From Candidatus Endomicrobiellum meruensis (GTDB lineage Bacteria > Elusimicrobiota > Endomicrobiia > Endomicrobiales > Endomicrobiaceae), in contig JAITDI010000023.1 in NCBI GenBank assembly GCA_031282625.1, positions 1 to 47,271 on the forward strand: a stretch of DNA of 47,271 nt, in the 5' to 3' direction. A program made the translations under genes and the position numbers. The notes under the pieces are model-generated. The model searched no databases, was not told the origin of the DNA, and saw only the letters and a list, made by a program, of their open reading frames with translations. Positions within the stretch are counted from its first letter, which is position 1; every line of letters begins with the position of its first letter. Shown here piece by piece: positions 7,865-16,184 of the stretch.

Positions 7865-9253
7865 ATGGAGAAATTTTACGCTTTTGTAGATTGGTTGAAC
7901 TCGTATCTGTGGGGTCCTCCAATGTTGATTTTCCTTATCGGTACTCACATTTATTTTACATTCAAAACTCGCTTTATCCAAAAAAAGATTTTTTTAGGTA
8001 TTAAACTTTCTGTTAAACACGACAAAGAAAGCGAAGGCGATATTTCAGCTTTTAGTTCTCTTGCTATTGCTATGGCTGCAACCGTTGGCACAGGAAACAT
8101 TATTGGCGTCGGCACTGCAATTGCTCTTGGCGGACCGGGAGCTGTTCTTTGGATGTGGTTTACTGGTGTTTTTGGTATAGCTACTAAATATGCGGAATCT
8201 TTAATTGCTGTTAAATGTAGAGTAAAAACAAAGAAAGGCACAATGCTTGGCGGCGCTATGTATGCTTTAGAGCGAGGACTTAATTTAAAGTTCCTAGGCA
8301 TACTATTTGCTTTATTTGGCAGTATAGCGGCGTTTGGCATAGGCAGCAGTGTACAGTCAAACGCTATAGCTACTGTGTTAAATGAAAATTTTAGTGTACC
8401 AATGTGGTTGTCGGCTGTAGGCATAGTAATTTTTTTGTCTTTGGTTATACTAGGCGGGCTAAAATCAATTTCTGATTTTTGTGTAAAATTAGTGCCTTTA
8501 ATGGTTGGTTTATATGTAATGGGCTGTATAGTGATTTTATTTATAAACAACCATTATATTTTACCTGCACTTGCAGAAATTGTTAAGTGCGCCTTCTCGC
8601 CAAAAGCAGCAGAGGGTGGCTTTATAGGGGCAAGCATTATGGCAGCTATAAGACACGGTATGGCAAGAGGTTTATTTTCAAACGAATCAGGCATGGGATC
8701 AGCTCCTATTGTGGCAGCAGCAGCAAAAACTAAAAATTCTGTGAGACAAGCTCTTATATCAAGCACGGGTACATTTTGGAGTACTGTTGTTATTTGCGCT
8801 ATTACCGGTATGGTTTTAGTTTCAAGTATTATGGCTCAACCAGAAGCTGTGGATTTAAATAGTATAAATGGAGCAATTCTTACACATATAGCTTTTTGCC
8901 AAATAAAATATGTAGGACCCACTATTTTGACTTTTGGACTTATAACATTTGCTTTTACCACTACGTTGGGGTGGTCATATTATGGAGAGAGATGCATGGA
9001 ATATCTTTTTGGGGTAAAATCTAATCTTCCCTATAGGATTATTTATGTAATTACTGCTTTTCTTGGAGTAGTTATGCCTTTGGGTGTGGTGTGGAATATT
9101 GCAGATTCTTTCAATGCTCTCATGGCTATACCTAATTTAATAGCAGTGCTACTGTTAAGCGGGCTGGTAACAAAAGAGACAGACTATTATCTTACAGGAG
9201 ACAATCTGGATAAAGTTGACAAAACTCCTATTCCAATGCTTTCGTCATCATAA
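7865..9253 (+). CDS. Alanine/glycine:cation symporter (AGCS family)
   Basis: Inner-membrane Na+ or H+ coupled importer of alanine or glycine, 462 residues with about ten or eleven membrane segments. Seen: the AGCS signature GTGNIIGV near residues 77-84 followed by ALGGPGA, and the conserved FSNESGMGSAP block near residue 277. I chose ATG 7865 rather than TTG 7862; AAAAGGGG at 7851-7858 is well placed for it. It is monocistronic as far as can be seen. With metNIQ and the DAACS symporter it makes this a three-transporter amino-acid uptake region. Confidence 0.92.
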   Translation: MEKFYAFVDWLNSYLWGPPMLIFLIGTHIYFTFKTRFIQKKIFLGIKLSVKHDKESEGDISAFSSLAIAMAATVGTGNIIGVGTAIALGGPGAVLWMWFTGVFGIATKYAESLIAVKCRVKTKKGTMLGGAMYALERGLNLKFLGILFALFGSIAAFGIGSSVQSNAIATVLNENFSVPMWLSAVGIVIFLSLVILGGLKSISDFCVKLVPLMVGLYVMGCIVILFINNHYILPALAEIVKCAFSPKAAEGGFIGASIMAAIRHGMARGLFSNESGMGSAPIVAAAAKTKNSVRQALISSTGTFWSTVVICAITGMVLVSSIMAQPEAVDLNSINGAILTHIAFCQIKYVGPTILTFGLITFAFTTTLGWSYYGERCMEYLFGVKSNLPYRIIYVITAFLGVVMPLGVVWNIADSFNALMAIPNLIAVLLLSGLVTKETDYYLTGDNLDKVDKTPIPMLSSS

Positions 9254-9566
9254 ACAACATTAGATCATGACAATGATAATGATGATGATGTTTGTTGAGA
9301 CTGTTTAAGTTGTCAATATAAATAGTTTTAAATATTAAAGCTACGCAGACATTATTGGCATAGCTTAGTAAAAAAAATTAATAAAAATTATTAAAACGTT
9401 ATTACTTTATAACTTCCTTTGAACAGTAAATCTTCATACTAACTCCCTATTTCTGATGATGGTAGTAGTCCGCCAGATATACCTTGAAACAATAGTACAT
9501 TGTATTTTAATTATAGGAAGTCGTTGTGCTAACCTACAAATTTATAGATTAAGAAATCATATTTAA
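9254..9566. other. 313-base gap without an intact gene
   Basis: No convincing reading frame. Just after the symporter stop there is an imperfect inverted repeat (AACAA...TTGTT, about 9254-9297) around ATG/CAT-rich sequence. At about 9338-9364 AAGCTA pairs with TAGCTT around a GC/GC step; read on the minus strand it is followed by T-rich sequence and could be a distal terminator for the DUF4833 gene. The rest is very AT-rich and interrupted by stops in all frames; it may be an eroded gene but nothing is recognisable. Confidence 0.4.
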
Positions 9567-10073
9567 TTATTTAGTTTTAATTATTTTTTCGGTAACTTTT
9601 TCGCCGGTGTTTATTTTTGTTCCTGTGAGGATTATATAAGATACTTTTGGAATCAACGCATCACTTGCTGATACATAAACTGATGAAAGATAAGCCTTTT
9701 CGTTGTTTATAAGAATTTCAGCTTTGTGCTCGCCGTTTACTAAGATAATTTTCATAGGTCTGTCTTTAACAGCTTTTAAAACTAAGCTATATGAATTGTC
9801 GTTATTGTCAGTTACAGTATAGCCATAAGCTTTTTTTTCAAAAGCTGTAATTTCTTCACGTTGTCCTTGTTTTGCATACAAAATCCAATAGGCATCCACA
9901 GGATTTTTTTTGTTTATGTTGCCATTTAAATCCAACCTTGTGTCATACATAACAACGTTAGCATTTTTATTCCTTTCTATTTTAAAGAGATTCTTGCTTT
10001 CTGCTAAAACTTCTGTATTGTATAAAAATGAATAGATCAAACCAAAACATAAAGCGACGATAATTTTCTGCAT
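9567..10073 (-). CDS. Secreted DUF4833 domain protein
   Basis: A 168-residue protein with an N-terminal signal sequence (hydrophobic core IIVALCFGLIYSFL, likely cleavage near VLA-ES). The mature part matches what I know of DUF4833: an LFKIERNKNANVV opening, a PVDAYWILYAKQG segment, and an AYGYTV segment, suggesting a small beta-rich periplasmic or surface domain. No catalytic motif is visible and the function is unknown. AAGGTGG lies before the ATG at 10073. The gene is divergent from the Rrf2 regulator, sharing a 140-base intergenic region, so regulation by it is possible. Confidence 0.75.
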   Translation of the reverse strand: MQKIIVALCFGLIYSFLYNTEVLAESKNLFKIERNKNANVVMYDTRLDLNGNINKKNPVDAYWILYAKQGQREEITAFEKKAYGYTVTDNNDNSYSLVLKAVKDRPMKIILVNGEHKAEILINNEKAYLSSVYVSASDALIPKVSYIILTGTKINTGEKVTEKIIKTK

Positions 10074-10152
10074 TTTTAAAATCCACCTTTTAGTTTATAA
10101 ATCAGCATAGTTATACAAAATTATTCTATGAACATTAATATTTTGTTAAAAT

Positions 10153-10181
10153 TGACATTTATTTTTTCTATGTAATAGAAT
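10153..10181 (+). promoter_or_regulatory. Promoter and candidate operator of the Rrf2 regulator
   Basis: Perfect TTGACA (10153-10158) and TAGAAT (10176-10181) with a 17-base spacer. A perfect inverted repeat, TTCTAT-GTA-ATAGAA (10166-10180), overlaps the -10 element; TTCTAT also recurs alone at about 10124-10129. Repressor binding here would block RNA polymerase, which suits autoregulation by an Rrf2 protein. The promoter is strong; the operator is inferred. Confidence 0.7.
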
Positions 10182-10213
10182 ACTTAAACTGGTAAATATT
10201 AAGGGGTTCTTGT

Positions 10214-10660
10214 ATGAGAGTATCTATTAAGGCTAAATATGGCTTTGCATCTATGATATATTTAGCGCAAAAATATAATACTGGCGAATATGTTACAGTT
10301 TTGAGTTTAGCTGAAAGGCTAAAGATTTCAAAGATATATTTGGAACAAGTATTTTCCCTTCTTAAACGCGCTGATCTTGTGTCGTCAATAAAAGGATTTC
10401 GCGGAGGATATCAGCTTGCAAGACCTTCCAATAGTATAACTGCATTTGACATATTATCAGCTATAGAAGTATCATTGTTTGAGAAATCTCAGGAATCTTC
10501 TATTGAAGGCGAGAATGGTATAGAGAAGACAATTCAAAATTCTGTTTTAGAAAAATTAGACGCTTCAATTAAAGCAACGCTTTTGGCAATAAGTCTTGAA
10601 AGTCTTGTTCTTGACGCTCAAAAGCATTCGTCAGAAAATGGTTATATGTTTTATCTATAA
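10214..10660 (+). CDS. Rrf2-family transcriptional regulator without Fe-S cysteines
   Basis: A 148-residue winged-helix regulator. Seen: the Rrf2 start RVSIKAKYGF, the recognition region (ISKIYLEQVFSLLKRADLV) and the wing GFRGGYQLARP near residues 61-71, then a dimerisation helix. IscR and NsrR carry three clustered Cys that bind an Fe-S cluster; this protein contains no Cys at all, so it resembles CymR-type members that respond to a partner protein or metabolite instead. AAGGGG precedes the ATG. A broken gene follows 47 bases downstream. Target genes are not known; its own promoter and the divergent DUF4833 gene are candidates. Confidence 0.9.
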   Translation: MRVSIKAKYGFASMIYLAQKYNTGEYVTVLSLAERLKISKIYLEQVFSLLKRADLVSSIKGFRGGYQLARPSNSITAFDILSAIEVSLFEKSQESSIEGENGIEKTIQNSVLEKLDASIKATLLAISLESLVLDAQKHSSENGYMFYL

Positions 10661-10707
10661 TTGAAAATATTTTAGTTTTTAGAAATTTAATTTAAAGAGG
10701 AATTATA

Positions 10708-10933
10708 ATGAAGAAATTAGTATTAATGAGTATGTTTTTTTAGGAGTTCAATGTGGCATCTATAGGACGGCAGCTTTACATCCCCAAGAATTTAGGAAAA
10801 TCCTAATGAAGAAATAGGTGAGTTTATGTAACAAGAAGATAATGAATTTGGATGGTTTATTGATCTCGAAAATATGCTTTTTCAAGCTTCGGGAAAAGCT
10901 TTAGCGTCTCTTAGTGATGACGATTTGATTTAA
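10708..10933 (+). pseudogene. Broken small secreted protein gene
   Basis: Has a Shine-Dalgarno (AAAGAGGA) and ATG, then codes for MKKLVLMSMFF and stops at TAG in a run of seven T. Adding one base there would continue the signal peptide into LGVQCGIYRTAALHPQEF. A second shift near 10800 and an in-frame TAA near 10829 lead to the frame QEDNEFGWFIDLEN... ending SLSDDDLI at the TAA of 10931-10933. At least two frameshifts and one nonsense codon are needed to explain about 75 residues. Signal sequence, acidic middle and acidic end resemble in plan the intact 78-residue protein at 46759-46995. Family unknown. Confidence 0.65.
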
Positions 10934-11015
10934 AAATTTTCGTTTAGACGTTTCGCATTTTGGGTTTTATCAATAATTTTATATAATTTAACTAACCTAA
11001 CCACTGTTTATAAAT

Positions 11016-11050
11016 ATTCCCTTTAAAGCAATTATATAAAGGGAATTTTT
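11016..11050 (+). terminator. Hairpin with T-tract directly before glmU
   Basis: Stem ATTCCCTTT (11016-11024) / AAAGGGAAT (11038-11046) followed by TTTTT. It may terminate transcription from the Rrf2 side, but it ends only 9 bases before the glmU ATG at 11060, so it could also act as an attenuator or shape the glmU leader. Confidence 0.6.
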
Positions 11051-11059
11051 GGGTTTATT

Positions 11060-12421
11060 ATGAAAAATTTCTCAGTAGTTATACTTGCCGCAGGCGCAGG
11101 AACAAGAATGAGGTCTTCTTTGCCGAAAGTTATGCACAATCTTTCAGGCAAACCCTTAATAAAGTGGATTATAGACTCTGTTTCCTCTTTAAAGCCTGAT
11201 AATATTGTTGTAGTGTTGGGATATGGAGCGGACAAAGTTGAAGAATATTTATCAGAGATAAACGTAAAGAATTTAAAGATTGTTTATCAAAAAGAGCAGC
11301 TTGGTTCCGCGCATGCAGTTATGCAGACGGAGAAAGTTTTAAAGAATTATAGCGGAAATATTTTAGTTTTAAGCAGTGATGTTCCTCTTATCAACGCTAG
11401 AACATTGTCAACCCTGATAAAAAATAATGACAAGACTACTTCTTCTCTTACCGTTTTAGCTGCTGAAGTTGCAAATCCATTTGGCTATGGCAGAATAGTA
11501 AAAAAAGATGGTTTTTTGGAAAGAATAGTTGAAGAAAAAGATGCAAATATTTCTGAAAAACGGATAAATCTAATAAATTCCGGGATATATTGTTTTGATA
11601 AGAATTTATGGAAGGCTCTTTCAAAAGTTAAGCCTAATAATTCTAAAAAAGAATACTATATAACCGATACGGTTGCAATACTTAAAAGTATGGGTAAAAG
11701 TGCGTCTCTAACTGTTATAAAAGATGAAAATGAAGTAAAAGGTATAAATAACAGATTAGAACTTTCGCAAGCAGAAGCTCTATTAAAGGATAGAAAAGTA
11801 AAAAGGCTTTTTGAAAGCGGCGTAAGCATTATAGATGCAGACAAAGTATATATCTCCTACGATGCAAAAATAGGACAGGATACTGTTATATATCCTGGCG
11901 TTTTTATTGACACAAACGTTGTTGTAGGCAAAGGCTGCGTTTTGAAAGGTTCAAGCTATATAATTGACGCTAGGATAGACGACGGGAGTATAATTTCTTA
12001 TTCTTACATAAATAGAGCCATCATTGGCAAGAATGTTAAAATCGGACCCTTCTCTCATATAAGACCAGGATCAGTTTTAAAAGACAACGTAAAAGTAGGA
12101 AATTTTTCGGAAACGAAAAAAGCTGTAATAGCAAAGAATTCTAAAGTTAATCATCTTTCATATATAGGCGACGCCGAAGTAGGGGAAGATGTAAATATAG
12201 GAGCTGGGACGATTACATGCAATTATGATGGGATAAACAAGCATAAAACGGTTATTGGTTCAAATTCATTCGTAGGTTCTAATGTTAATTTTATTGCTCC
12301 TGTTAAAGTCGGCAATAATGCTTTAATAGCTGCAGGATCAACTGTAACCCGCGATGTCCCGGCAGGTAAACTTGCGATAGCAAGAGCAAGACAAGAGTTA
12401 AAGCGTAGAATAATAAAATAA
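11060..12421 (+). CDS. glmU: Bifunctional GlmU: GlcN-1-P acetyltransferase / GlcNAc-1-P uridylyltransferase
   Basis: Cytoplasmic enzyme making UDP-GlcNAc for peptidoglycan and other envelope polymers. The 453-residue length is normal for the two-domain form. N-terminal pyrophosphorylase domain: LAAGAGTRM at 9-17 with Lys25 (LPKVMH), GYG near 56, and INSGIYCFD near 172. C-terminal left-handed beta-helix from about 250: repeated hexapeptides (IGPFSHIRPGS, VGNFSETKKA, CNYDG) with the catalytic-region His and the terminal acetyl-CoA site. Weak Shine-Dalgarno; a hairpin sits just upstream. It heads the run glmU-prs-rplY-pth-rlmB. Confidence 0.96.
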   Translation: MKNFSVVILAAGAGTRMRSSLPKVMHNLSGKPLIKWIIDSVSSLKPDNIVVVLGYGADKVEEYLSEINVKNLKIVYQKEQLGSAHAVMQTEKVLKNYSGNILVLSSDVPLINARTLSTLIKNNDKTTSSLTVLAAEVANPFGYGRIVKKDGFLERIVEEKDANISEKRINLINSGIYCFDKNLWKALSKVKPNNSKKEYYITDTVAILKSMGKSASLTVIKDENEVKGINNRLELSQAEALLKDRKVKRLFESGVSIIDADKVYISYDAKIGQDTVIYPGVFIDTNVVVGKGCVLKGSSYIIDARIDDGSIISYSYINRAIIGKNVKIGPFSHIRPGSVLKDNVKVGNFSETKKAVIAKNSKVNHLSYIGDAEVGEDVNIGAGTITCNYDGINKHKTVIGSNSFVGSNVNFIAPVKVGNNALIAAGSTVTRDVPAGKLAIARARQELKRRIIK

Positions 12422-12477
12422 AAAATTATTTTGAAATAAATGTCGTTTTCGTTTAAAGAAAGGCTAAGAGAGGCATT

Positions 12478-13410
12478 ATGAAACTTAAGATTATTTCAGG
12501 TAACGCTAATATAGAGCTTGCAAAACAAATTACTCAGAAGCTTGGCGTTGAGTTGAGCGAAGCAAAAGTAGGGCATTTTAGCGATGGAGAAATTCAGGTA
12601 AAAATAGTTGACAACGTTAGAGGAGCAGATTGTTTCATAATTCAGCCTACATGCCCTTCAGTTAATGAAAACTTAATGGAGCTTTTAATTATAGCGGACG
12701 CTTTAAAGAGAGCGTCTGCAAGAAGAATAACTGCTGTTGTTCCTTATTATGGTTATGCAAGACAAGATAGAAAAGCCGAGCCTAGAGTACCGATTACGGC
12801 AAGGCTTGTTGCAAATCTTTTAGCAACGTCTGGTGTTACAAGGCTTTTAACTATGGATTTGCACGCTGGACAGATTCAGGGTTTTTTTGATATCCCCGTG
12901 GATCACCTTTATGCCAAGCCTATTTTGTCAAAATATTTTCAAGATAAAAATTTAAAAGACGTGGCTGTGGTTTCTCCTGACGCAGGTGGCGTAGAGAGAG
13001 CAAGGTCTTTTGCAAAGCTTATCCATGCGGACTTGGTAATAGTTGATAAGAGAAGACCTCGCCCTAACGAGGCTTCTATAATGAACATCATAGGAGAAGT
13101 AAAAGATAAAACTTGTATAATACTAGATGATTTAGTTGATACCGCAGGTACGTTGACAAAAGTTGCAGATGTCATAAAAGAAAAAGGCGCTACAAAAATT
13201 CTTGCTGTAGCATCTCATGGAGTTCTTTCTGGAGAGGCAAAGCAGAGAGTTCAAAATTCAGCTTTGGAAGAGCTTGTAATAACGGATACTATTCCATTGT
13301 CAAAAGAAGGACCAAATGACAAGATTGTTGTGCTCAGTGTTGCGCCAATATTGGCAGAAGCTATTAAGAGAATTTCAAATGACGAGTCAATAAGCGCATT
13401 ATTCCTATAA
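12478..13410 (+). CDS. prs: Ribose-phosphate pyrophosphokinase (PRPP synthase)
   Basis: Makes PRPP from ribose 5-phosphate and ATP, feeding purine, pyrimidine, histidine, tryptophan and NAD synthesis. The 310-residue length is that of class I enzymes. Seen: the ATP loop YYGYARQDRK near 95-104, MDLHAGQIQGFFD near 126-138, VSPDAGG near 162-168, and the PRPP-binding loop LDDLVDTAGT near 214-223. GAGAGG precedes the ATG; 56 bases separate it from glmU. The glmU-prs-rplY-pth order is widely conserved in bacteria. Confidence 0.97.
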   Translation: MKLKIISGNANIELAKQITQKLGVELSEAKVGHFSDGEIQVKIVDNVRGADCFIIQPTCPSVNENLMELLIIADALKRASARRITAVVPYYGYARQDRKAEPRVPITARLVANLLATSGVTRLLTMDLHAGQIQGFFDIPVDHLYAKPILSKYFQDKNLKDVAVVSPDAGGVERARSFAKLIHADLVIVDKRRPRPNEASIMNIIGEVKDKTCIILDDLVDTAGTLTKVADVIKEKGATKILAVASHGVLSGEAKQRVQNSALEELVITDTIPLSKEGPNDKIVVLSVAPILAEAIKRISNDESISALFL

Positions 13411-13447
13411 AAATAAATTGCTGTTGTAATAACAATGGAGGATTGTA

Positions 13448-14137
13448 ATGAATGAAGTAATTTTAGATGTTGAATTAAGAGCAGCCGGTACTAAGGGAGG
13501 ACTTTCTTCTTTGAAAAAAGAAGGAAAAATTCCGGCTGTATTTTATGGAAAAAATGTTAAACATGAATCTATATCTGTTAATGCTAAAGCTTTTGCTTCA
13601 GTAATAGAAGCAAATGGAGCAAATGTAATTATAGATTTAAACTTTAAAGACGGCAAGAAACCAGCTATTGTGAAAGAAATCCAAAGAGACGTTTTGACTC
13701 AGGTTCCTATTCACATAGATTTTCGCTCAATTTCTCTTGAAGATAAAGTTGAAGTTTTGGTTCCTATACACATTGACGGTGTTGCAGACGGCGTTAAGAA
13801 TTTTGGTGGAACGATGGAATTTATCGTTAGAGAAGTTAAAGTTAAAGCATTACCTAAAAATATTCCTCAAAAGATTAGTGTAGATGTAAGCGCACTTGGC
13901 ATAGGGCAGGGAATAACCATAGCTGACTTGCCTAAACTTGAAGGTATTGATTATGTCCAGGATCCTTCAACATTGATTATTAATGTTATAGCTGCAAAAG
14001 TTGAGGAAGAAAAACCTGCAGAAGCGGCAGTAGGAACGGAACCTGCTCAGCCAGAGGTTATAAGCAAAGGCAAGAAGGATAAAGAAGGTGAAGAAGGAGC
14101 AGAAGCGGCAGTTCCTTCTCCAGCAGCAAAGAAATAA
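13448..14137 (+). CDS. rplY: 50S ribosomal protein L25 (general stress protein Ctc type)
   Basis: Binds 5S rRNA in the large subunit. At 229 residues it is the long two-domain CTC/TL5 form: an N-terminal L25 beta-barrel (residues about 5-90, with GKIPAVFYG and HIDFRSI) and a TL5-type C-terminal domain (about 95-185). The last 45 residues are a low-complexity Glu/Ala/Pro/Lys tail, common in such proteins. GGAGG lies 7 bases before the ATG. It sits between prs and pth, its typical place. Confidence 0.95.
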   Translation: MNEVILDVELRAAGTKGGLSSLKKEGKIPAVFYGKNVKHESISVNAKAFASVIEANGANVIIDLNFKDGKKPAIVKEIQRDVLTQVPIHIDFRSISLEDKVEVLVPIHIDGVADGVKNFGGTMEFIVREVKVKALPKNIPQKISVDVSALGIGQGITIADLPKLEGIDYVQDPSTLIINVIAAKVEEEKPAEAAVGTEPAQPEVISKGKKDKEGEEGAEAAVPSPAAKK

Positions 14138-14160
14138 TAAAATAGATTATGGAGTTGCCG

Positions 14161-14754
14161 GTGTCTAAACAGATCAAGCTTTTTGTCGGACTTGGCAATT
14201 CTGGTCATAAATATAAAAATACCCGTCATAATCTCGGTTTTATGGTTCTGGATTCAATAGCTTTGGCTAAAGATCTTGAGTTTAAAAATTGGGACAATGT
14301 GGCGGATATTTCTTTTTATGAGGGTTCTTCTATAGGAAAAGTATGGCTTTTGAAGCCTACTACTTTTATGAATCTTTCCGGAGACGCCGTATCATCTTTT
14401 GCAAAATATTATAAAATCAGTACGGAAGAGATAGTTGTTTGTTACGATGATTTTTCTATACCTCTTGGCGGATATAAAATTAGAATGTCAGGTTCTGCAG
14501 GCGGACACAATGGCATAAAATCCATCATAGAACGGCTTCATACGGATAAATTTCCGAGAATAAAATTCGGCATAGGTCCATTGCCAAAATGTATGGACAT
14601 GTCTGATTTTGTTTTGTCAAAATTTGCAAAAGAAGATGAAAATAAAATAAATTTAGTAAAAAAACTTTCTGTTGAAATTTTTGATGAAATAAATGCGTCT
14701 AATATTGACAAAGCAGCTTCTAAACTGGCAAATAAAAATAGAACCCTTGAATAG
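14161..14754 (+). CDS. pth: Peptidyl-tRNA hydrolase
   Basis: Recycles tRNA by cleaving peptidyl-tRNA released by stalled ribosomes; essential in most bacteria. Seen: FVGLGNSGHKYKNTRHNLGF at the N-terminus with the catalytic His in TRHN, KPTTFMNLSG, and the DDFSIPLG...SAGGHNGIKSI block. I chose GTG 14161 rather than ATG 14149: GGAG at 14151-14154 is six bases before the GTG, whereas no ribosome site precedes the ATG; the product is then 197 residues, normal for Pth. It lies 23 bases after rplY. Confidence 0.95.
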   Translation: MSKQIKLFVGLGNSGHKYKNTRHNLGFMVLDSIALAKDLEFKNWDNVADISFYEGSSIGKVWLLKPTTFMNLSGDAVSSFAKYYKISTEEIVVCYDDFSIPLGGYKIRMSGSAGGHNGIKSIIERLHTDKFPRIKFGIGPLPKCMDMSDFVLSKFAKEDENKINLVKKLSVEIFDEINASNIDKAASKLANKNRTLE

Positions 14755-14815
14755 TTTTTTATATAAAATTTCCGTAACTATGTCTTGGGAATATTAAAAT
14801 TTTAAAAGGTATCGA

Positions 14816-15574
14816 ATGTATAAAAATAGAAACAATAGAAAAGAATTATCGCTTGAAAATATTATATATGGACGCAATTCGGTTTTAGAGCTTCTTAAAG
14901 CAGGTAAACGTACTGTAAACAAATTGATGGTTTCGCAGACTGCAAGAGGCTCTGTAGTTACAGAAATTATTAGTCTTGCAAAACAAAAATGTATTGCCGT
15001 GCATACAGTTCCTCCTGAAAAACTTGACAGGTTTTCAGAGAAATCGCAAGGCATTGCTGTAGAAGTCTCGCCAACAGAATACATAGAGCTTGAAGATTTA
15101 ATAAAACAATCAAAATCTTCGCCAAAATCGTTACTTGTAATATTAGACGGTATAGAAGATCCTCATAATTTGGGCGCAATAATAAGGAATTGCGTAGTTT
15201 TTGGAGCTAACGGCGTGATAATACCCAAATGGAGAGCTGCAGGTGTAAATGAAACCGTTTCAAAAGCATCTGTCGGAGCAGTAGAACATATTTCAATATC
15301 AAAAGTTGCAAATATAAATCAAGCAATAGATTTATTAAAAGAAAATAACTTTTGGATAGTCGGTGCGGAAAACGGCGGACAAAGTTTAGAAGATTCAGAT
15401 TTGTCTTTCCCGTTAGCTATAATCATAGGAAGCGAAGGTTTTGGACTTCACAGTTTAACCAAGAGATGCTGTGATTTTTTAATATCAATACCTCAGAAAA
15501 ACGCCATATCTTCACTTAACGCTTCATGCGCTTGTGCAGTAATTTTGTATGAAATTTACAAGAAACGGAAATGA
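14816..15574 (+). CDS. rlmB: TrmH/SpoU-family RNA 2'-O-methyltransferase (RlmB-like)
   Basis: SAM-dependent ribose methyltransferase with a trefoil-knot fold; the RlmB group modifies G2251 in the 23S rRNA P-loop. The 252 residues hold an N-terminal L30e-like substrate-binding domain (about 15-90: IYGRNSVLELL) and the SPOUT domain with motif 1 LDGIEDPHNLGAIIRN, motif 2 IIGSEGFGL and motif 3 ISSLNASCACAVILYE. Assignment to RlmB rather than another TrmH member rests on domain layout. AAAAGGT lies before the ATG. The stop codon is at the edge of a very long hairpin. Confidence 0.9.
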   Translation: MYKNRNNRKELSLENIIYGRNSVLELLKAGKRTVNKLMVSQTARGSVVTEIISLAKQKCIAVHTVPPEKLDRFSEKSQGIAVEVSPTEYIELEDLIKQSKSSPKSLLVILDGIEDPHNLGAIIRNCVVFGANGVIIPKWRAAGVNETVSKASVGAVEHISISKVANINQAIDLLKENNFWIVGAENGGQSLEDSDLSFPLAIIIGSEGFGLHSLTKRCCDFLISIPQKNAISSLNASCACAVILYEIYKKRK

Positions 15575-15641
15575 AAAAAACTGTAAAATCTTCATTTTTT
15601 ATTTAACACTGCAAGAAAAAAATGAAGATTTTACAGTTTTT
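15574..15641. terminator. Very long bidirectional hairpin terminator
   Basis: A 27-base arm at 15574-15600 (A-run, CTGTAAAATCTTC, ATTTTTT) pairs without mismatch with 15615-15641 around a 14-base loop. The arms start and end in A and T runs, so it ends transcripts from both strands: rlmB on the plus and the dead U32 gene on the minus strand. The stem is far longer than termination requires, and its arm is also the end of the U32 reading frame (KTVKSSFF). Confidence 0.85.
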
Positions 15642-16184
15642 TGAAATTCTTGCAAACCAAATTTTTCTATATATGCTGGTAGTTCAAAATAATTAAAGCG
15701 TTTGAATAAATCTGTGTTTTTTACAATAGATTTAATCTCTTGGAAAGAGAGTTCTCTGGATAAAACTATTCTTTTAAAACCTGCTTTTTGAGCTTCAAAA
15801 ACACCGTAGCTGTTATGTATTGACAGCTGGGTGCTTGCATGGAGTTTTAAATTATGAAAATATTTTTTATAATGTTTGCTATTCCTAAATCTTGTACAAT
15901 TAGCGCATCAACTTCAAATTGAGATAAAAAATTTAATTGTTTTACAGCTGCATGAATTTTATTTTCTTGTAAAAGAGTATTAAAAGCAGCATAAACTTTT
16001 ACATTTTTTGTGAGCATAAGCTGTATAATTATAAAAATCGTAATTGCTAAAGTTTTGAGCTTTACTTCTTGCACTGAAATTTTGTAATCCACAATATACT
16101 GCATCTGTGCCGGCTTCAATTGCGGCAATAAACGCTTTTTTTGACCCTGTGGGTTAATAACTCAATTTTATTCATAGAAGCCAT
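15599..16184 (-). pseudogene. Decayed U32-family peptidase/hydroxylase gene (N-terminal part)
   Basis: Pieces of a U32 protein can be read in three frames on the minus strand: MNKIELL from 16175, then after a +1 shift PTGSKKAFIAAIEAGTDAVY, then after a further shift near 16040 the segment KNVKVYAAFNTL...FEVDALIVQDLG, and after another near 15850 LHASTQLSIHN...FKRIVLSREL. These match the order and wording of the U32 barrel. Only about 190 of an expected 400 or more residues remain, and the fragment ends in the arm of the long hairpin at 15574-15641. U32 proteins act in tRNA/rRNA hydroxylation or as collagenase-like peptidases. Confidence 0.85.

Noticed and set aside
7951..8550. 199-codon open frame on the minus strand
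   Set aside because: It is antisense to the alanine/glycine symporter, whose family motifs are clear; long antisense frames follow from the codon use of membrane proteins.
9440..9540. Short minus-strand frame reading ...FQGISGGLLPSSEIGS
   Set aside because: Only about 20 codons, with no start or neighbours in frame; not enough to call a gene remnant.
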